Source of the DNA: Imbricaverruca yamaguchii
Taxonomy: Eukaryota > Arthropoda > Thecostraca > Neoverrucidae
Assembly (NCBI GenBank): GCA_034440575.1
Contig: JAOTOL010001236.1
Coordinates: 1 to 64,000 of the forward strand
Length of the DNA stretch: 64,000 bases
Direction of reading: 5' to 3'
Positions 12,328 through 23,631 of the stretch are shown one piece after another. How positions within the stretch are numbered: the stretch's first letter is position 1; every line of letters starts with the position of its first letter. The notes beneath the pieces are model-generated. The model worked only from the letters and a program-made list of their open reading frames with translations. It was not told the DNA's origin and ran no database searches. A program made the position numbers and the translations under genes.

Positions 12328-13710
12328 TATTATTATATTACATCAATAATTAATATTGGCCAAATTGTCATACTTGGATAGCATGAAGTAATAAATAATC
12401 GTAATCGATGCCTTCATGTATTCTGCATCGTATTTGCACCATACTTAGCAACGTGGCAGGCTGAAGGCAGTGTTGTTGCTGGGTACGGTGTTGCGCCAAT
12501 ACTCTTCTCCCTACCAAAATGCTGGAAACAGATGTAATGTTTAGAAACCAATGGCAATCGTGTCGTGATCTGAACACCGATTAAGGCGGTAATTACTGCA
12601 AATCAAGTGTGCAATCAATCCGAATACCTCATCTTCCGGCCCTTCCGAATGCCACGCCCGTCCAGCCCGCCCCCTTCCACTTAGCTACGGTCTCTGCACG
12701 TCGTCTACGTGCGAAGCTGGCAGTTTCTGTACGTCAGGTTTGGTGTTCATGCACATCTTCCAAAGTAATAGTTCGCATTACCGCTCCACCTGATTGTATT
12801 TATTGCTAGTCTTCAAATCTCGTCGCATTGGAAAACCTCGTAGTCCCAATTCACACCCGCTTGTTCAGAATTATAGTTGATGGGAATAGCACAGCGCAGC
12901 AACTTTGTTCGCTCTCTTCTCGGTGTGTGCTGCTGACGCGCATGTTTCCAGGAGGATGTTGGCTGCTGGGGTACACAGAGCACACTCTCACATCCAAATT
13001 GAATCACGTCATCAACTGCTCCTAAAGATCTGGAATAGTCACGGGATTTAGTCCAGAAACTGACGTGGTAAGTGGAGCCATCGTTCACCCGTTTTGACTC
13101 GGACGGCAAAATGACTGTGTGCACAAGATGAGCAGCTGAAACCGTTCGCATATTCTTAGGCTCATACGCATGAGATGTGTTGGGAAAACCGTCATTTTGA
13201 GGCTGAAAATAATTTCAAACTTAAAAAATGTCGCCATTTTCGCGCATGTTACGGCTTTTACAATGATAAACGGTTGGTGTTTGCAATTATGAAGCGAAGG
13301 GAATGGAGTTGATCGCATGGTTATAATTTGGCAGTGCTCACAACACGTTTGTCCTGGAGTTCAGTTAGAGGTCGGTTCAGGAACCTAAGGTAATTTTGGC
13401 CCATGATGAACTAATGTGACTTCTTTTGACATTCGCGGTGTAATTGGCTCTCGAATTGTGTGCGTTTTAACTATCTGTCTTTACCGAAAAATGGTCATGA
13501 AGTATGGATTTGAAAAGTAGCTGTTTTTCTAGGAAACATCCACTTTTAGTCTCCACTTAATTTGAAACTACATAACGTATGCCATTTCGCGCCCTACCCA
13601 TCGAGGGTTTTTCAATGATACCCAGTTCGCGTTAATTCACCGCTGAATTTGGACGTTAGACGGGATCGGTAACAATTCGACCAGAGACCGAATGGCAGGT
13701 GCTTACAGGC
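11757..13710. other. No gene recognised
   Basis: Mixed sequence with TTA/TAT-rich patches at 12,200-12,350 and no convincing exon. Confidence 0.4.
12276..12326. repeat. (TA)n microsatellite
   Basis: About 25 uninterrupted TA units following an ATTATT-rich stretch. Confidence 0.97.
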
Positions 13711-14034
13711 CGCCGCCCGGGTAGCGCAGTTAGTTAGGGAGCTGGCCTGTTCTGGCCTCCCCTGTCCTGGCGACACAGGGTTCGAGCCGCTCACTCGCTC
13801 GCATTTAGCCCCCGGCTGGGAGGGTCAGTTGGCAGCTGGCCCGATAAGGTCGTGGACGAGATACCGAGCGACCGAGTCACATTGACGGCACGTTAAACTT
13901 TCGTTCAAAATTATGTCGGTAAACTGGTATTCGTGGATCGGGTGGTGCGGCCAGGGTTCACGCAACAAGCTCCGCTTAACAATAGTACCCTGGTTCATAA
14001 AGCCACCCTAGCAAGAACTCGGATTAAATTGATT
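13711..14034 (+). mobile_element. tRNA-derived SINE, full-length copy
   Basis: The head shows an A-box-like GGTAGCGCAGTTAGTTAGGG and a B box GGGTTCGAGCC, the internal RNA polymerase III promoter of tRNA-derived SINEs. The body continues through a segment also present at 57,902-59,600 and, inverted, at 57,533-57,745, ending around aagaactcggattaa. It contains the sequence cacgTTAAactttcg, which is the integration site used by the MITE in the 57.9-kb copy. Confidence 0.8.
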
Positions 14035-15676
14035 CTATTTTCTTAAACTTCACAGTGGGCCAGATCGCCTTCAAAAACGCTCTTTATATTATTTTAATCA
14101 ACTTTTAAATTCGTTACTTCTGATCACGGATACATCCGCAAATATGAACGGTGTATTCGATGACTGCATTCATTTTTATCGTCCACATCATATTGTTACT
14201 GGAATATTGCTGCCAAAGTCAACTAATGCCGCGATGCTTAAAACCCGGGTTCCGAACTGCGCTGGCACAAAGCGCCGCGGAAGTTCGTGTCAGTACCAGC
14301 GCTGGTCGGAACAGGCTCCCGGATCGAATATGGAGCTGACATCCCAAATATATGCTCCGGATTTTCTAAATTGATCCATTTCCACTAAAACTGAACGCAA
14401 TCCGGGCGTAAAGTTCAGCTCCCAACGAGTAGGACTTTCAAACGATGATTTATATTTCACCCAAGCTCGGGTTGGTCGGAAGTTAGAGGGCTTTCCCTAA
14501 CGACTGCCATCCAGTCTGGCGAATGTGTGTTTGCCGGCTGCCCGGCGTTGGTAAACACCCGGGACAGCCGGAAATGCCCTGGAGGCCCTGGAGGTCATGG
14601 AAAATTACGCGTATTGGAATGGGGGCCAACTATGCACACACACATATACACACACATGTATCTATGTATATGCATATGTATGTATATATATATATATAGC
14701 AAAGCAATTTTCTGCCGAATTTATTTTGCCAGGATTTAGACGACGCACAGGACATGTTGAGATAGGAACACAGAAGTGGCGTACACAGACCAATAAAATC
14801 GGGAGACATTTACGGAAGCCGGTGGACGGATTTGCCCCCATCCCCCCCTTCAGTGCGCGTGTAAAGCCTATTTTCCAAACATCACAAAGTAATATCAGAC
14901 CTCAAACTTTCAGAGTCCACATATATTCGAAATATCAGCCACACACTGAGAAAAGGTATAACGGCCTGCCAGCATCTAGAAATACATGTTCAATTTCAAA
15001 GGGTTCAGCGGATGGCCGTGAATGGATCTTTCTGATGAACTTTGCATATATATAGGATGCAATCGCCGATGTTAGTCATGAACAATATGTGTCCGTGACT
15101 GTGATTCTGTGTTTGTCCTTGGCATCTCCTGGTCTTTGTTGTAAATATATTGTTTTTGAATGAAAATAGAACTGATCCGATTGTGATAAGAATGGAATCG
15201 ATTCGTGTGCATTAAGAATTAAACTGATTCATTCATAATAAGTAATAACAATTTCCAACTACGTCATGGATTCAATCGATGAGTATAAAATGCACAAGTG
15301 TATAATCGAGCCGGGCCTGTTCCTTCGGCACAGTTTCAACTGTGTTCTTTTTGTGCTAGACGAGTACTACCATAATCATTGTACCATTATGCGAGTGTTG
15401 TATTAACGACCGATACTAATCCTAGAGCCTGGACGCATATGATATGCTCATCACTTGGTTCATGGATGTGCTTTCCAATCGCTCTGCCTGTCATTCAAAT
15501 TTGGTCTGAAAATGTCAGCTCCAATATATACCGGTATGTTACGCAATTTGGCGTCTTCGGGGTAATTCAAGCATGCTAGCGTAAAAAACGGATCATGCTT
15601 TTTTTTCATCGACATGAACAATCTGCAGGCTCGAACTTTTCACCATGCTCAGGGTTATTGACTGGTTCGACTCCAT
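14035..15676. other. No gene recognised
   Basis: Contains a small (CA)/(TA) patch at 14,634-14,700. No conserved coding block seen. Confidence 0.4.
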
Positions 15677-15801
15677 CCGGGTCCGCCGGAGGGCACGATA
15701 CACACATCAGGAAGTCAGAGCCGGAACTGTATTGGGCTTACATAGCTCAGGTGAGGGGACGACCACAGCGACATCTACTGGTGGTCAACTCAACGACTAC
15801 A
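15677..15801 (-). repeat. 3' LTR-like terminal repeat
   Basis: Matches 23,507-23,631 without gaps over 125 bp, with scattered substitutions. On the element strand it begins TGTAGTCGTTGAG, just after the short G-run CAGGGG that could serve as polypurine tract. The substitutions imply an old insertion. Confidence 0.7.
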
Positions 15802-15970
15802 CCCCTGACTGGACATCACACAAGATGTGTAGTGCATTTATGCGTGATGCGATTGAACAAAATTATTATTGCTTCTGCTCCAAAATACTCAAACGACAGA
15901 TTTGAGCCGAGCACAAGTAGATGATATTTATATCACAAGCTGCCATCTCGTGCACGCACACATTACGGCC

Positions 15971-16716
15971 TCATCCCCTCACCAGTCCGGCTGCACGCAA
16001 CGCATCACTCCTATGGGGCGTTCTGGACTTCGGCGCAAACAATGGGATCGTCGCGGTGCACCCACGCCGCGGGGCGGCGGTCGGCGGTGGCGCCGGACGC
16101 CCAGGCTGGGACGGAGGCGGATCTGGTGCCCGAGCCGGCGACGACACCGACTCAACCTCGTCCGGCGTGGCGTGGGCGTATCGCTGACGCAGATGACGTC
16201 TGTTCCGTGTTGATACTCGTCCACCTGACAGATGGACTAAGTGTCGATGGTGACCCGCAACGTCTGTTACAACACCGCATCGATCCCACCTGCCAGACGA
16301 GAGATTTTGCAGGGCCACCTGGCTGCCGACCTGAAGCCTGGTAGATCACGCGCGCGCTGGTTGTAGTGGGCCTCCACCTGGCCCCGGTGAGGAGCGGCAG
16401 CAGCTTCGGCATCATCGGCGGTGCGCTGCCAGCATGCTACGAAGCATCGTCTGTGTGCCGGCAGCATGTCCCGCACGGGGTGTCCGGACAAGATGTGTGC
16501 TGGAGAACGGCCATCCGGTCCTGGGCAGTTACAGTGCTGCAGCACACCGCGCACCCGTGCGTCCGGATCCGGGGCCGATGAGCGTTCGTCCCAGCATCGT
16601 CTGATCAACGTAGACGTGTGCTTTACGGCAGCCTCCGCTAGTCCGTTTGACTGCGGGCAGTGAGGGGACGAGACGCGATACTGCACAGCCCATCGTGACA
16701 GGAACTCCTGGACCAA
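15971..16716 (-). pseudogene. Integrase core and C-terminal end of Pol
   Basis: The core block (16,716-16,267) reads SSPHCPQSNGLAEAAVK, the segment carrying the Glu of the DDE triad, followed by a helical region with HYNQRARDLP. After a frame change at about 16,300 the C-terminal block reads GVVTDVAGHHRHLVHLSGG and RRNRRHL-like TRNRRHLRQ, typical of the gypsy integrase tail. The upstream part of the core, with the two Asp residues, is displaced by the 89-bp array. Not functional as assembled. Confidence 0.85.
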
Positions 16717-16727
16717 TCGGGCGGTGA

Positions 16728-17425
16728 ATTGTTGGCCACCGTCCGACCAGAGGATCTCCGGTACGCCGACGGTGCCGCGCCCCGTAACTCTGTCACTATT
16801 CTGGCCGCAGTGGTGGATTGTTGGCCACCGTCCGACCAGAGGATCTCCGGTACGCCGACGGTGCCGCGCCCCGTAACTCTGTCACTATTCTGGCCGCAGT
16901 GGTGGATTGTTGGCCACCGTCCGACCAGAGGATTCCGGTACGCCGACGGTGCCGCGCCCCGTAATCTGTCTTTTGGCCGCGTGGGGATTGTTGGCCACCG
17001 TCCGACCAGAGGATCCGGTACGCCGACGGTGCCGCGCCCCGTAACTCTGTCACTATTCTGGCCGCAGTGGTGGATTGTTGGCCACCGTCCGACCAGAGGA
17101 TCTCCGGTACGCCGACGGTGCCGCGCCCCGTAACTCTGTCACTATTCTGGCCGCAGTGGTGGATTGTTGGCCACCGTCCGACCAGAGGATCTCCGGTACG
17201 CCGACGGTGCCGCGCCCCGTAACTCTGTCACTATTCTGGCCGCAGTGGTGGATTGTTGGCCACCGTCCGACCAGAGGATCTCCGGTACGCCGACGGTGCC
17301 GCGCCCCGTAACTCTGTCACTATTCTGGCCGCAGTGGTGGATTGTTGGCCACCGTCCGACCAGAGGATCTCCGGTACGCCGACGGTGCCGCGCCCCGTAA
17401 CTCTGTCACTATTCTGGCCGCAGTG
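16728..17425 (-). repeat. 89-bp tandem array in integrase
   Basis: Eight copies start at 16,728, 16,817, 16,906, 16,987, 17,074, 17,163, 17,252 and 17,341. Six are almost identical 89-mers. The third and fourth are shortened by several separate one- to few-base deletions. Since 89 is not a multiple of three, each unit shifts the integrase frame. Confidence 0.95.
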
Positions 17426-17508
17426 GCATTGGTGCCAAGCGTCCGTACCATCTGCCAGCCAGAGTATCCACTGCGACGAGGAAGTATTGCCCAGCGTACT
17501 GACTTAAG

Positions 17509-17875
17509 TCAGCACATAAGTGCTGGAAGGGACGATTGGCGGACTCGGGACGCCGATACGTCACGCTTTGGAGGGACGGCAGATCTCTGGCACGGCCGGC
17601 AGGTCCCGGTGATGTGTTCGATGACCAGATCTATTCCTGGCCGATGTACGATCTGACGAGCCCGGCCCTTGGACTTCTCTTTACCCTGGTGACCAGCGGG
17701 TAGCTCACGCAGAACCGAGGACCTGAAAGGTCTGGGGATGACGAGGCGGCAGCCGCATACCACCAAGCCGTCATCGACTGGGAGACGATCGTGCACCGCC
17801 CAGTACGGGCGCAGAATTTCCGGCAGGTTGGATTTTTGTGGCGGGAAGCCATCGAGCACCGTCTGCAACAGCAGA
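17509..17875 (-). pseudogene. Integrase N-terminal zinc-binding region
   Basis: Reads LRPYWAVHDRLPVDDGLVV, then IPRPFRSSVLRELPAGHQG and GTCRPCQRS. This is the H-H-C-C zinc-binding part of retroelement integrase (His pair near the GHQG segment, C-x-x-C in CRPC) that precedes the catalytic core. Confidence 0.85.
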
Positions 17876-18120
17876 CGTGCCTCCTCATCTCTGTCGGCCG
17901 TCAGACGTGCCTCCTCATCTCTGTCGGCCGTCAGACGTGCCTCCTCATCTCTGTCGGCCGTCAGACGTGCCTCCTCATCTCTGTCGGCCGTCAGACGTGC
18001 CTCCTCATCTTTGTCGGCCGTCAGACGTGCCTCCTCATCTCTGTCGGCCGTCAGACGTGCCTCCTCATCTCTGTCGGCCGTCAGACGTGCCTCCTCATCT
18101 CTGTCGGCCGTCAGACGAAC
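17876..18120 (-). repeat. 30-bp array encoding EARLTADRDE repeats
   Basis: About eight units of 30 bp, each encoding EARLTADRDE; one unit has a single change (R to K). The unit length preserves frame. It lies between the RNase H and integrase regions, in the linker of Pol. Confidence 0.95.
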
Positions 18121-18209
18121 CTCGTCCAGTAGTATGTCGGTGTTTGGCATTTTGATCTCGTTGCTGATTATTGTGGATACCGACACAGCGTCGTCATTTT
18201 CGGCAAGCA

Positions 18210-19605
18210 CGTCTTCCTTTGAAGGATCTTGTGTTGGCGCCCTGGATAGCGCGTCTGGGCCTTGGTGATCCTTCCCTCGCCGCCAGCTTGCAGTCAGGTG
18301 CCACTACATCAGCTTCTCGCGTAAGCGCTGCAGACGGGGATTTTCAATCTCGTCTATATTTTTAAAATTGAGTATCGCAATGAGCGAACGGTGATGCACC
18401 AGCAGATCAAGATGCTGCAACCCACCGAGGAAAAGGCGGCGTTTGCGGCACACCCACGCTACCGCCAGTAGCGTGTGCGTGCCGCAGTGTGATAGTGGCG
18501 TATCGAGTCTGCATCCGACAGGAATCGCGAGCCAGCTTGTACTACACGCCATGTGCCATCCGGCTGTTTCTGCTGCAGCAGAAAGCCCAGCCCTTTGAGC
18601 CGACTGGCGTCTGTCGACAACATCGTTGGGCGCTTCGAGTCGTAGTATGCCAGCGTGCGCACCGACGACAAAGCAGCGCGTGCCTTTCGGAACGCAACGT
18701 CATGACACTCGTCCCAACTAAACGTTCTCCTGCTACTCAACAGGTGGCGGAGAGGCTCTAGCACCTCCGCCGTCTCATCGGAGAAAGGGGCGACTTGATT
18801 GACTAGGCTGAACAAACGGCGTAGATCCGTAAGGGACTGTGGTGCTGGGAATGACGTATTGCGCTGGTCAGATCAGGATCCGGCACGTAGCCATCCTCAA
18901 AGGCGATGAAGCCGGCAAGCCCGACTGACTTCAGCATGTGCTGAACCTTGACAGGATTCACAGTTACTTGGCGGTCCCTGCAGCGGACTAAGAATCGCTT
19001 GACCCTTTGCACGTGGACCTCTTTTGTCTTACTGTAGACGATGACGTCATCCACCAGTCGCTGGATGCCGTCGATCCCACTGAAGCATTCGTCCATCCTG
19101 CGATTGTAGTGCTCGGATATTGGCGATATGCCGTACGGAGCTCGGCAGAAGCGATATCGGGCCAAGGGCGTCATCAATGTTGTCAAGTGACGGCTAGACC
19201 TCGCCAGAGGGCACTGATATCCCTTTGCAGCGTCAAAGACACTGAACCACCTAGCATCTGATGCGGTGATTGATGCGATACATTCCGCTGGCGTACTGGA
19301 TTGATACCTTTCCCGGAGGACCGATGCATTCAGCTTCGACAGCTCAGAGCAGATACGAATTCCACCACATTCCTTCGGGCCACTACAACCGGGGCACACC
19401 AATCAGTTGGCTCAACGACTGGTTCGATGATTTTTTCCTGCTGCAGCTTGTCGAGTTCACTTCGGAGCGGTTCTCGGTAAGCATACGGGATTCGACGTGC
19501 TGCTCTGATAGCAAACGGAATTGCGCCCTCCTTTAGTCTAATCTTGAAAGTTTCTCCTGGCGTTCTGGTGCCACACGACGCCATCGAGCACGTCAGGGTA
19601 CTCAT
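18210..19605 (-). pseudogene. Reverse transcriptase and RNase H of Pol
   Basis: The RT part (19,605-18,803) shows LDKLQQEKIIEPVVEPTDW, then SVFDAAKGYQCPL with the first catalytic Asp, and RLVDDVIVYSK with the catalytic DD pair (LVDD replacing the usual YVDD/FVDD). RNase H follows (18,815-18,304) with MLSTDASRLKGLGFLLQQ and, in another frame, RLFLGGLQHLDLLVHH and IENPRLQRLREKL. Next comes GKDHQGPDALSRAP, the usual end of the gypsy RNase H/connection. At least three frame changes occur. The domains are complete in order. Confidence 0.92.
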
Positions 19606-21892
19606 CCAGTGGCGCAGATACAGCAGCCATCGAGCACGTCAGGGTACTCATCCAGTGGCGCAGATACAGCAGCCATCGAGCACGTCAGGGTACTCATCCA
19701 GTGGCGCAGATACAGCAGCCATCGAGCACGTCAGGGTACTCATCCAGTGGCGCAGATACAGCAGCCATCGAGCACGTCAGGGTACTCATCCAGTGGCGCA
19801 GATACAGCAGCCATCGAGCACGTCAGGGTACTCATCCAGTGGCGCAGATACAGCAGCCATCGAGCACGTCAGGGTACTCATCCAGTGGCGCAGATACAGC
19901 AGCCATCGAGCACGTCAGGGTACTCATCCAGTGGCGCAGATACAGCAGCCATCGAGCACGTCAGGGTACTCATCCAGTGGCGCAGATACAGCAGCCATCG
20001 AGCACGTCAGGGTACTCATCCAGTGGCGCAGATACAGCAGCCATCGAGCACGTCAGGGTACTCATCCAGTGGCGCAGATACAGCAGCCATCGAGCACGTT
20101 AGGGTACTCATCCAGTGGCGCAGATACAGCAGCCATCGAGCACGTCAGGGTACTCATCCAGTGGCGCACATACAGCAGCCATCGAGCACGTCAGGGTACT
20201 CATCCAGTGGCGCACATACAGCAGCCATCGAGCACGTCAGGGTACTCATCCAGTGGCGCAGATACAGCAGCCATCGAGCACGTCAGGGTACTCATCCAGT
20301 GGCGCAGATACAGCAGCCATCGAGCACGTCAGGGTACTCATCCAGTGGCGCAGATACAGCAGCCATCGAGCACGTCAGGATACTCATCCAGTGGCGCAGA
20401 TACAGCAGCCATCGAGCACGTCAGGGTACTCATCCAGTGGCGCAGATACAGCAGCCATAGAGCACGTCAGGGTACTCATCCAGTGGCGCAGATACAGCAG
20501 CCATAGAGCACGTCAGGGTACTCATCCAGTGGCGCACATACAGCAGCCATCGAGCACGTCAGGGTACTCATCCAGTGGCGCAGATACAGCAGCCATCGAG
20601 CACGTCAGGGTACTCATCCAGTGGCGCAGATACAGCAGCCATCGAGCACGTCAGGGTACTCATCCAGTGGCGCAGATACAGGAGCCATCGAGCACGTCAG
20701 GATACTCATCCAGTGGCGCAGATACAGCAGCCATCGAGCACGTCAGGGTACTCATCCAGTGGCGCAGATACAGCAGCCATAGAGCACGTCAGGGTACTCA
20801 TCCAGTGGCGCAGATACAGCAGCCATAGAGCACGTCAGGGTACTCATCCAGTGGCGCAGATACAGCAGCCATAGAGCACGTCAGGGTACTCATCCAGTGG
20901 CGCAGATACAGCAGCCATCGAGCACGTCAGGGTACTCATCCAGTGGCGCAGATACAGCAGCCATCGGGCACGTCAGGGTACTCATCCAGTGGCGCAGATA
21001 CAGCAGCCATCGAGCACGTCAGGGTACTCATCCAGTGGCGCAGATACAGCAGCCATCGAGCACGTCAGGGTACTCATCCAGTGGCGCAGATACAGCAGCC
21101 ATCGAGCACGTCAGGGTACTCATCCAGTGGCGCAGATACAGCAGCCATCGAGCACGTCAGGGTACTCATCCAGTGGCGCAGATACAGCAGCCATCGAGCA
21201 CGTCAGGGTACTCATCCAGTGGCGCACATACAGCAGCCATCGAGCACGTCAGGGTACTCATCCAGTGGCGCAGATACAGCAGCCATCGAGCACGTCAGGG
21301 TACTCATCCAGTGGCGCAGATACAGCAGCCATCGAGCACGTCAGGGTACTCATCCAGTGGCGCAGATACAGCAGCCATCGAGCACGTCAGGGTACTCATC
21401 CAGTGGCGCAGATACAGCAGCCATCGAGCACGTCAGGGTACTCATCCAGTGGCGCAGATACAGCAGCCATCGAGCACGTCAGGGTACTCATCCAGTGGCG
21501 CAGATACAGCAGCCATCGAGCACGTCAGGGTACTCATCCAGTGGCGCAGATACAGCAGCCATCGAGCACGTCAAGGGTACTCATCCAGTGGCGCAGATAC
21601 AGAGGGAGTGGTACAGCAGCCATCGAGCACGTCAGGGTACTCATCCAGTGGCGCAGATACAGCAGCCATCGAGCACGTCAGGGTACTCATCCAGAGGCGC
21701 AGATACAGCAGCCATCGAGCACGTCAGGGTACTCATCCAGTGGCGCAGATACAGCAGCCATCGAGCACGTCAAGGTACTCATCCAGTGGCGCAGATACAG
21801 CAGCCATCGAGCACGTCAGGGTACTCATCCAGTGGCGCAGATACAGCAGCCATCGAGCACGTCAGGGTACTCATCCAGTGGCGCAGATACAG
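19581..21892 (-). repeat. 46-bp satellite array at PR-RT junction
   Basis: About 50 copies of a 46-bp unit beginning ccatcgagcacgtcagggta. On the element strand one unit reads SAPLDEYPDVLDG, the conserved stretch that normally occurs once just before RT in gypsy Pol. Copies are almost identical apart from occasional single changes (gcaca for gcaga, ccatag for ccatcg) and one irregular unit near 21,590-21,620. As 46 is not a multiple of three, all three frames cycle, producing long but meaningless open frames on the other strand. Confidence 0.97.
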
Positions 21893-22628
21893 CGGAGTCA
21901 GCTTCTCGTGATGTCGGCAACACCGCACTACCTGCGAAATGTTGACTCACTGCATTGTACTGGGAGCGACGGGTCCCTGGTGACGGCGACCGTGGAGACA
22001 GGCGTGGCCTCTCGGAGATGGGCAACTCTGACCGCTGGGCCTCCGTCACGCTCACGGCCGTAGAATGCGTTTTGATTTGTGGCGGGTAAGTCTCGTGTAC
22101 AACATGCAGGCCCCGCGTCGTGCGCCAAGAAAGGATCAAACCATTGACTCCTCTGATAATGTGCGCAACATCAGTCACGGTAACGGGGCCCAGACGGATC
22201 CGTACAGGTAGGCTACCCAGAGAACGCGCCGTTCGCCCATCGACGGCCGTCGGGTGCGCAGTTGGGGGCCTCAAGTTCTCGTTGTCATGTTCAGTACGGG
22301 TCGCAAAATTTAGCCCGGCGATAGTGACACCTGCTCCTGTGTCAGGGAGCGCATTAATGAGGCCGCATTGCATTCCTGACCTTGATATGACCTCCACCAT
22401 CAGCCTGGGGGCCGGCACGACCAATGCACAGGCCGATGTTATAGTGGACGCGGCAGGTCTTTGTGACGCACAAGATCTGCATTTTGCGGCGAAGTGTCCT
22501 GATCCACCGCACTGCAGACACAGTATGTCTAGAGCAGGACATCGCTCTGACCGCCGGTGGTCGCGCCCACATCGTGAGAGCAGTCTTCGATGTATGCCGC
22601 CCCCGAGTCCCGCTCTTCCCCGAGCCAC
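21893..22628 (-). pseudogene. Zinc knuckle and aspartic protease
   Basis: The frame reads CLQCGGSGHFAAKC (a C-x2-C-x4-H-x4-C zinc knuckle of nucleocapsid) near 22,480-22,520, then LPDTGAGVTIAG near 22,320-22,345, the D-T-G active-site motif of the retroelement protease. The open frame runs 267 codons into the first unit of the 46-bp array. Confidence 0.88.
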
Positions 22629-22686
22629 TCGGCTCGGCTGTTTTGCCGGCGGTGCTGAATCGGCCGCTCTGCCGCGCCCCAGGCGG

Positions 22687-22877
22687 GGCCGCCGGACCTG
22701 GCTTGTCGCGCGGCACCCGAGCGGCGGCTATGGCTGCGGTACGCTGCCATAGCCGCCGGACCTGGCTTGTCGCGCGGCACCCGAGCGGCGGCTATGGCTG
22801 CGGCACGCTGCCATAGCCGCCGGACCTGGCTTGTCGCGCGGCACCCGAGCGGCGGCTATGGCTGCGGCACGCTGCCA
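22687..22877 (-). repeat. 64-bp tandem triplication in gag
   Basis: Three copies with starts near 22,691, 22,755 and 22,819 (phrase gccggacctggcttgtcgcg). It lies between the gag body and the zinc knuckle. The 64-bp unit is not a multiple of three and changes frame. Confidence 0.92.
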
Positions 22878-23492
22878 CGGCTAAGCCCGTGATCTCGCCC
22901 GCGTCACGTGATGCAGCCTCCTCTGATCTACATATGAGTATAGCTTGGGCCAATGAGAGTTTCTGGATAGAACACAGCTCTTTGATCGTGTCTATGTCAC
23001 ACAGACCGATTACGACCCGATCACGTATCAAAGACTCCCGACGCGTGGCACAAAAACCACACTGACTGCTGATTTATCTTAAGTCTGTCAAAAAGTCATC
23101 AAATGACTCACCAACATGATGCTCGCGAAGATTGAATGTCCGCCGTTGCAACACTGCATTGATCTGCCCGCACGCATATGCTTGTAATTGATCAGATATC
23201 ACTGATATATCGTTTCGATCACTGTCGGCGACATCCAGATTTGTGGCGACTTTCAACGCCTCGTCAGATAAACATGACCGCAGCACGGCCATCTGTACCG
23301 CCGTCGGCTGCAGTTCAGATACCAGGGCGAAGTCGCTCCATCTCGTACGCCATGTCTTGAATCTCTCCCCGCGGTCTGTCGCGAAGTCGAACTTCTCTGG
23401 TTGCGTAGCTTTCGAAAGCCATCCAACGTCTCTGGGGCCAGCCACAGGCAAAAGCTGCTGTTCAGGTCGCGTATCCTGCTCCGGCTGCGCCA
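22870..23492 (-). pseudogene. Gag-like region
   Basis: Starts at the ATG giving MAQPEQDTRPEQ. It continues with FKTWRTRWSDFALVSEL, VLRSCLSDEALKVATNL and FNLREHHVGESFDDFLTDLR, the arrangement of gypsy Gag capsid. After a stop at 23,074 the sequence goes on in another frame as LIRDRVVIGLCDIDTIKEL and AILICRSEEAA, also typical of Gag, so there is one frame break. Confidence 0.82.
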
Positions 23493-23506
23493 TGGTTTGT
23501 TTGCAG

Positions 23507-23631
23507 CCGGGTCCGCCGGAGGGCACGATACACACATCAGGAAGTTAGAACGATAACCGTATTGGGCTTGCGTGGCTCAGCTGAGGGGACGACCGCGGTG
23601 ACATCTACCGGTGGTTAACTCAACCACTACA
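23507..23631 (-). repeat. 5' LTR-like terminal repeat
   Basis: Partner of 15,677-15,801, same length, no gaps. It begins TGTAGTGGTTGAG on the element strand. At 125 bp it is short for an LTR; the true ends may lie slightly further out. Confidence 0.7.

Larger units (their letters stand above)
15677..23631 (-). mobile_element. Ty3/gypsy LTR retrotransposon, degenerate
   Basis: On the minus strand the order is LTR-like end, gag with zinc knuckle, protease, reverse transcriptase, RNase H, integrase, LTR-like end. This protease-RT-RH-IN order is that of Ty3/gypsy. The two ends are ungapped 125-bp matches. Several domain blocks are in different frames and there are many stops, so this copy cannot make intact Gag or Pol as assembled. 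Four tandem arrays (64, 46, 30 and 89 bp units) lie within the coding portions and account for over 3 kb of its length. Without them the element would be about 4.8 kb, normal for the family. No clear target-site duplication was found. Confidence 0.9.

Noticed and set aside
13711..13800. Functional tRNA gene
   Set aside because: tRNA-like head only; the same body follows in two other copies, so it is a SINE.
19544..22063. Several 280-390-codon plus-strand frames across the 46-bp array
   Set aside because: Antisense to gypsy pol and created by the frame-cycling 46-bp unit.
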